Assembly (NCBI GenBank): GCA_002431395.1
Contig: DJEU01000065.1
Span: 67,028 to 131,027, forward strand
Reading direction: 5' to 3'
Length of the DNA stretch: 64,000 nucleotides
Source: Lachnoclostridium sp. UBA5890
GTDB taxonomy: Bacteria > Bacillota > Clostridia > Lachnospirales > Lachnospiraceae
Shown here: in pieces, positions 60,507 to 64,000 of the stretch
How positions within the stretch are numbered: position 1 is the stretch's first letter
Layout: the number at the start of each line of letters is the position of its first letter
Translations under genes and position numbers: made by a program
Notes under the pieces: model-generated
Database searches by the model: none
Seen by the model: only the letters and a program-made list of their open reading frames with translations
What the model was told of the DNA's origin: nothing

Positions 60507-61552
60507 CTATTTCTTTGCATTTTCCTCTAATTCCAACATATACTTATCAAAATCAGACATAAATAATCTATCCTGAACAACACGATATTTTTCAAATTCC
60601 GTTTCAGCTTTTGCCTTGGCAATCTCTGTTGTGATTTTTCCCGCATCCTGAAGAATCTCTCTATCATCAGCCATCAGAAATAAATCCAAACGCTTTGACC
60701 AGTCTTCCATTGTCATTGGGATATGGCGTTCTGCGCGGTCCTCTGCCAAATCCAAATAAGCGGATACAATACGCTCTAATGAACGCATTTCCTTCTCTGA
60801 AAGATAATTCTTCGCAATACTCACATCACTTTTTACAATCTTTCCGTCTGGTGCTGCTGACCATGTAGTTAATCCCGTATGCGGCTTATCTGCATCTGCT
60901 CGCTCGTAAATCAACTCTGCTGCCGTATGTCCGTGAACCGCATAATGCATCTTATTTTGAACCTTTGCAAAAAACTGCTTTGTTGTTTTTGCAGTACGGT
61001 CGTAATCAAGAGCTGTGGCATATATGTCGGTTATCTTCTGATAAACCTACGCTCGGAAAGACGGATTTCTCTAATCTGCTCAAGCAAGCGGTCAAAGTAT
61101 TCTGTTGTAAGTATTGAGCCGCCATTCTTCAAGCGTTCATCATCCATGACCCATCCTTTGATGGTGTAGTCCTTGACAATGCCATTGGCCCATTTGCGAA
61201 ACTGCACAGCTCGCTCATTATTCACTTTAAACCCGACGGCGATAATCATTTGAAGATTATAATGTGCAACCTCTCGGCTCACTTAGCGTGAGCCTTCCTT
61301 TTGAACTATTAAGTATTTCTTAACAGTTGAATTGGGCTCCAATTCCGAATCATCATAGACCTTCTTTATATGTTGATTAACCGCAGCTACACTCACATCA
61401 TATAATGTGGCCATCATCTTCTGTGTCAGCCATATATTCTCGTCCTCGTACCGCATCTCAATGCTGTCCTGCTGGTCACCGACAGAAGCAACATAGGTCA
61501 GATATTCTGCTGCGCTGGAACGGATGGTTACTTCGTCTTTTTTCTTTTTCAA
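60507..61552 (-). pseudogene. RhuM-family gene broken by a stop codon and a frameshift
   Basis: RhuM-like proteins (about 340 residues) occur in pathogenicity islands and type I restriction loci; their biochemical role is unclear. The gene would start at a TTG (61552, GGAGG 8 bases upstream) with KKKDEVTIRSS and LTQKMMATLYDVSVAAVNQH. An in-frame TAA at 61283 interrupts the conserved stretch between IVQKEGSR and SREVAHYNLQMI. A missing T in the AGGTTT run near 61045 then shifts the frame: the second fragment ends ERRFIRR, whereas adding one T restores RRFYQKITDIYATALDYD and joins the third fragment (MHYAVHGHTAAELIYERADA). Corrected length is about 348 codons, normal for the family. It lies 14 bases downstream of the DUF262 gene. 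Confidence 0.9.
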
Positions 61553-61565
61553 ATGAATTGCCTCC

Positions 61566-63359
61566 TTATATCCAGCCTTTTTTCTTGAATTCTTCAATTC
61601 GAGCCAAATCTTCCTCAGAAGGCGCCTCCGCTTCGCTTTCTTCAACCGGTATGTTCGAATACTCATTATTCCATCTATTCAAAGTTTTTATGATTTCATC
61701 AGAAACACGGATATCGCGTTTCATTATAGAGTCCATGTTCCAATCGGCAATATCAGAAGTGCCCATCGCCTTTGTAATTGCAATTTTTGATGCTACATAT
61801 TCCTTTTTCTTCTTACCGAAATAGCCGTTGCCAGCTACGATATTAAGCTTCTTTTCAAATGGTAACTTATTGCCTATATGCTCAATCTTTTCCTTGACGG
61901 TCGCGTCTGACTCATCTGGGAAATAGTTTGTCTGCCACTTCCGAGGAAAGATATGCTCAATTTCCCATTTTGCGGGCAGAAGCTCATCTTGCTGCTCATA
62001 TGCCAATGTTTTCAAAAGCATACGTACCGCATTACGATTAGGATTCTGAATATAAGGTTCCAGCTGAGCCAAATCAATATTCTTGAATTCAAATGTTGGT
62101 ACATCTGAAGCAACGATTGCTGAATTCAATTTCAGAATATCGGGCTTTACAGCATTGATGGTCGGAATCATAAGATACTTTGTCATCAATTCCATAAGAA
62201 GCTTATTCAAGAACAGTGCAAATCGCACTTCAAAATTTTCTTCATTTCGATAACATATATAATAAATTACTACCGGATATTTCCAAAACTCATTTGGATA
62301 AGAACTCAAAACATCGAGTGTCTGCTTGATTTTCGTATTCTTGGACCAAGCCTCATTCTCTATTTCTTCCCCCTTGTTGACAACTTTCCATAGATTCAAA
62401 ATCACAAATAGTGTATCTATCAGTTCCGATTTATATAGACGCTCAAATTTATTGGTAGCATAATACTTTCTTACGCCGGGAGTAGTTGTTTTAGTATCTT
62501 GTTCCAATGCACGATAATAAAACATATTGTAGTAAAACAGTTGCTGAATGCTTTCGTTTGCGTCTGTAGCCTGCTCATCTAAATCCTTCCATCTCTCAAT
62601 AAAGACTTTTTTATCTTCCGGTTCAAGCTGGTTATAAATCTTTGCTTTAAAAATATCTGCATCTGACAAAGGCAAACCTCTATCATTCAATGTTGAGAAA
62701 ATTGTTAAAGCAGTATCTTGTGTATCCGCTGTAATTGGAAGCAAAATAGCTTGACTCAGTAATGCATAAATAAACTGATATACCATCAAAGGGTTCTCTG
62801 TAGAATGCTTATCAAACAGCTCTTGGAAGTAACGATAGTTCTTTGAATAGTTATCCTTTGCATTCTCGTCAGCGCATCCTGTTTCCAAAATTGAACGAAG
62901 TATCTCATTCCCATCATTATTTACAACACGTGATGTCAAGAGTATATTTTTATAGTCCACAGTACCCGTTAATTTATTGGTTCTCCAAATGGCAGGCTCA
63001 ATTTTCCCAATAAAGTTATTAGCCTCTGCCGTTCTCTCTGATGCTGGGGTTGCAACCAACTTTGTATAAATGGCACGCAATAGTAAAAACAATGATGTAA
63101 TACGCTACTGTCCATCGATTATTTCCTGCTCACCATCTTCGTTCTCATAAGAAACGACACTTCCAAGGAAATATGAGCCTTCTCGCTCTGTACCACCGCT
63201 TGTGGCTGTAAACTCCCATAAATCTTCAAAGAGTGTTTCCACCTGCGCGTCTGTCCACGCATAAGGGCGCTGGTATTCCGGGATAACAAACGGCTTCGAT
63301 TTACCACTTCCTAAAAGCGCCTCTACGCTTTGTTTGTTAACTTCTATTGTTGTTGGCAT
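61566..63359 (-). pseudogene. DUF262-DUF1524 (GmrSD-like) gene with an amber codon
   Basis: GmrSD-type proteins are NTP-dependent nucleases that restrict modified phage DNA. Reconstructed length is 597 codons from the ATG at 63359 (AAGGAGG upstream). The N-terminal DUF262 domain has FVIPEYQRPYAWTDAQVETL and SYFLGSVV; the C-terminal DUF1524 HNH domain has KWEIEHIFPRKWQ and IGNKLPFEKKLNIVAGNGYF. A TAG at 63105-63107 replaces the second Gln of the DGQQRITSL motif (CAG to TAG), in frame, with the coding sequence continuing normally on both sides. Unless it is read through, only 84 residues are made and the protein is dead. A sequencing error is possible, but the neighbour is also broken. Confidence 0.9.
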
Positions 63360-63413
63360 ATATAAAGCCTCCTTCATAATTTTTGTATTTTGTTTAATTG
63401 TAGTATAACTTCT

Positions 63414-63731
63414 CTACAAACCACGAATAATATTCAAATAATCCCGACATTGATCTACGACTGCATATACAATCACTTGCTTATTTTCCTCATCAATTTT
63501 ATAAAATACTAAGTCTTTTTCTAAAATAAGCACTTTATACCCCTGTCTCTTAAGGATAAGATATCTTGGCTCGGTTCCAATGTATGGATCTTCTCCCAAT
63601 TCGAGAATTCGTTTTTCAATCTCATTAAGTTTCTCAAGCGCTACTGTATTTCCAAAATTTTGAGCAATATACAAAACTATTTTTCTGATCCCTGCATCGG
63701 CTGTATCAGTCCTTATTACCGTATACTTCAT
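63414..63731 (-). CDS. RelE/ParE-family toxin
   Basis: A 105-residue toxin of the RelE/ParE superfamily, probably a ribosome-dependent mRNA nuclease or a gyrase poison. The layout matches the plasmid stabilisation family: IRKIVLYIAQNFGNTVALEK, then LGEDPYIGTEPRYL and KVLILEKDLVFYKIDEENKQ, then VVDQCRDYLNII. The ATG at 63731 follows AGGAGGGGTGATT; a GTG at 63737 overlapping the antitoxin stop is possible. It lies directly after its antitoxin. No disruption is seen. Confidence 0.9.
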   Translation of the reverse strand: MKYTVIRTDTADAGIRKIVLYIAQNFGNTVALEKLNEIEKRILELGEDPYIGTEPRYLILKRQGYKVLILEKDLVFYKIDEENKQVIVYAVVDQCRDYLNIIRGL

Positions 63732-63733
63732 AA

Positions 63734-64000
63734 TCACCCCTCCTGAAGCATTTTTCTCAAATCATCAAATGTTTCAGTTATCGGAGCAACCCTTCCATTT
63801 TTCACATCATCTTCTGCTTCGGCTAATACTTCTAACAATTCTATTCTTGCTTTCATATTTTTATATTCTTCATAGGAAAGCGTAACCGTATCGCCTCTAC
63901 CATTCACTGTAATAATTACTGCTTCTTTGTTTTCCTTACACAGTTTTGATATTTCAGAATAATGATTTCGCAAATCAGCAGATGGTCTTATTGTTTCTTG
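63734..64000 (-). CDS. Phd/YefM-family antitoxin (5' end beyond the window)
   Basis: DNA-binding antitoxin that neutralises the adjacent toxin and autoregulates the pair. The frame is open to the window edge: translating upstream of the apparent TTG start gives ETIRPSADLRNHYSEISKL, which is the conserved Phd/YefM N-terminus, so the true start lies just past base 64000. The rest (AVIITVNGRGDTVTLSYEEY) is typical. The C-terminal half (ITETFDDLRKMLQEG) would bind the toxin. It overlaps the toxin's ribosome site. Confidence 0.88.
   Translation of the reverse strand, partial: QETIRPSADLRNHYSEISKLCKENKEAVIITVNGRGDTVTLSYEEYKNMKARIELLEVLAEAEDDVKNGRVAPITETFDDLRKMLQEG

Noticed and set aside
63092..63092. 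Internal TTG at 63092 as the real start of a shortened DUF262 protein
   Set aside because: It has no ribosome site, and the upstream fragment plus this one join seamlessly across the TAG to give the family's normal sequence; a protein starting here would lack the nucleotide-binding motifs.
1..64000. tRNA, rRNA genes or insertion sequences
   Set aside because: I saw no cloverleaf with a CCA-type 3' end in the gaps, no rRNA-like sequence, and no transposase with flanking inverted repeats; the Rpn-family protein is not part of an insertion sequence here.

Overview
The window looks like a chromosomal segment from a gut-type Lachnospiraceae bacterium (Bacillota, Clostridia). The base composition is moderately AT-rich and ribosome binding sites are strong (AGGAGG/GGAGG). 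Several features fit this group: the order ireB-ruvX-DUF1292-rnj-mltG-like-O-methyltransferase-U32-birA, secreted proteins with DUF6273/FN3/Big_2 modules, an agr-type quorum-sensing locus, GH94 cellobiose phosphorolysis, and a MurE of the meso-diaminopimelate type (DNPR motif). The assignment rests on protein resemblance and gene order; no rRNA or tRNA gene is present to test it.

Region 1 (1-24.4 kb) is accessory and surface-oriented. It holds a YesM/YesN-type two-component system, a secreted transglutaminase-like protein, a complete agr-like system (small ORF, agrB and agrD on +; XRE regulator, agrA and agrC on -), three very large secreted multidomain proteins, a TetR-type regulator behind a perfect palindrome, an Rpn-family nuclease-like protein, and several smaller secreted proteins or lipoproteins. 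The agrD peptide has no cysteine in its predicted core and appears to encode a serine (lactone) autoinducer.

Region 2 (24.4-36 kb) is metabolic: xanthine salvage (xpt-pbuX), a MATE exporter, a polysaccharide deacetylase, and a cellobiose module (ABC importer without an ATPase gene, LacI regulator, GH94 phosphorylase) with two matching LacI-type operators. A compact structured element lies between the phosphorylase gene and birA.

Region 3 (36-60.3 kb) is mostly conserved housekeeping: birA, U32 peptidase, O-methyltransferase, RNase J, ruvX, ireB, mtaB, a Crh-like HPr paralogue, thiI/cysteine desulfurase/rsmE, murE, a secreted carboxylesterase, citrate synthase with a strong inverted repeat at its promoter, pstSCAB-phoU, gph and a second MATE exporter. 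That exporter is preceded by a promoter, a two-hairpin aptamer and an intrinsic terminator, arranged like a guanidine-IV (mepA motif) riboswitch.

Region 4 (60.5-64 kb) is a decaying defence or mobile-type island. It holds a RhuM gene broken by one nonsense codon and one frameshift, a DUF262/DUF1524 (GmrSD-like) gene broken by an amber codon in its DGQQR motif, and an apparently intact RelE/ParE-Phd toxin-antitoxin pair that runs off the right edge.
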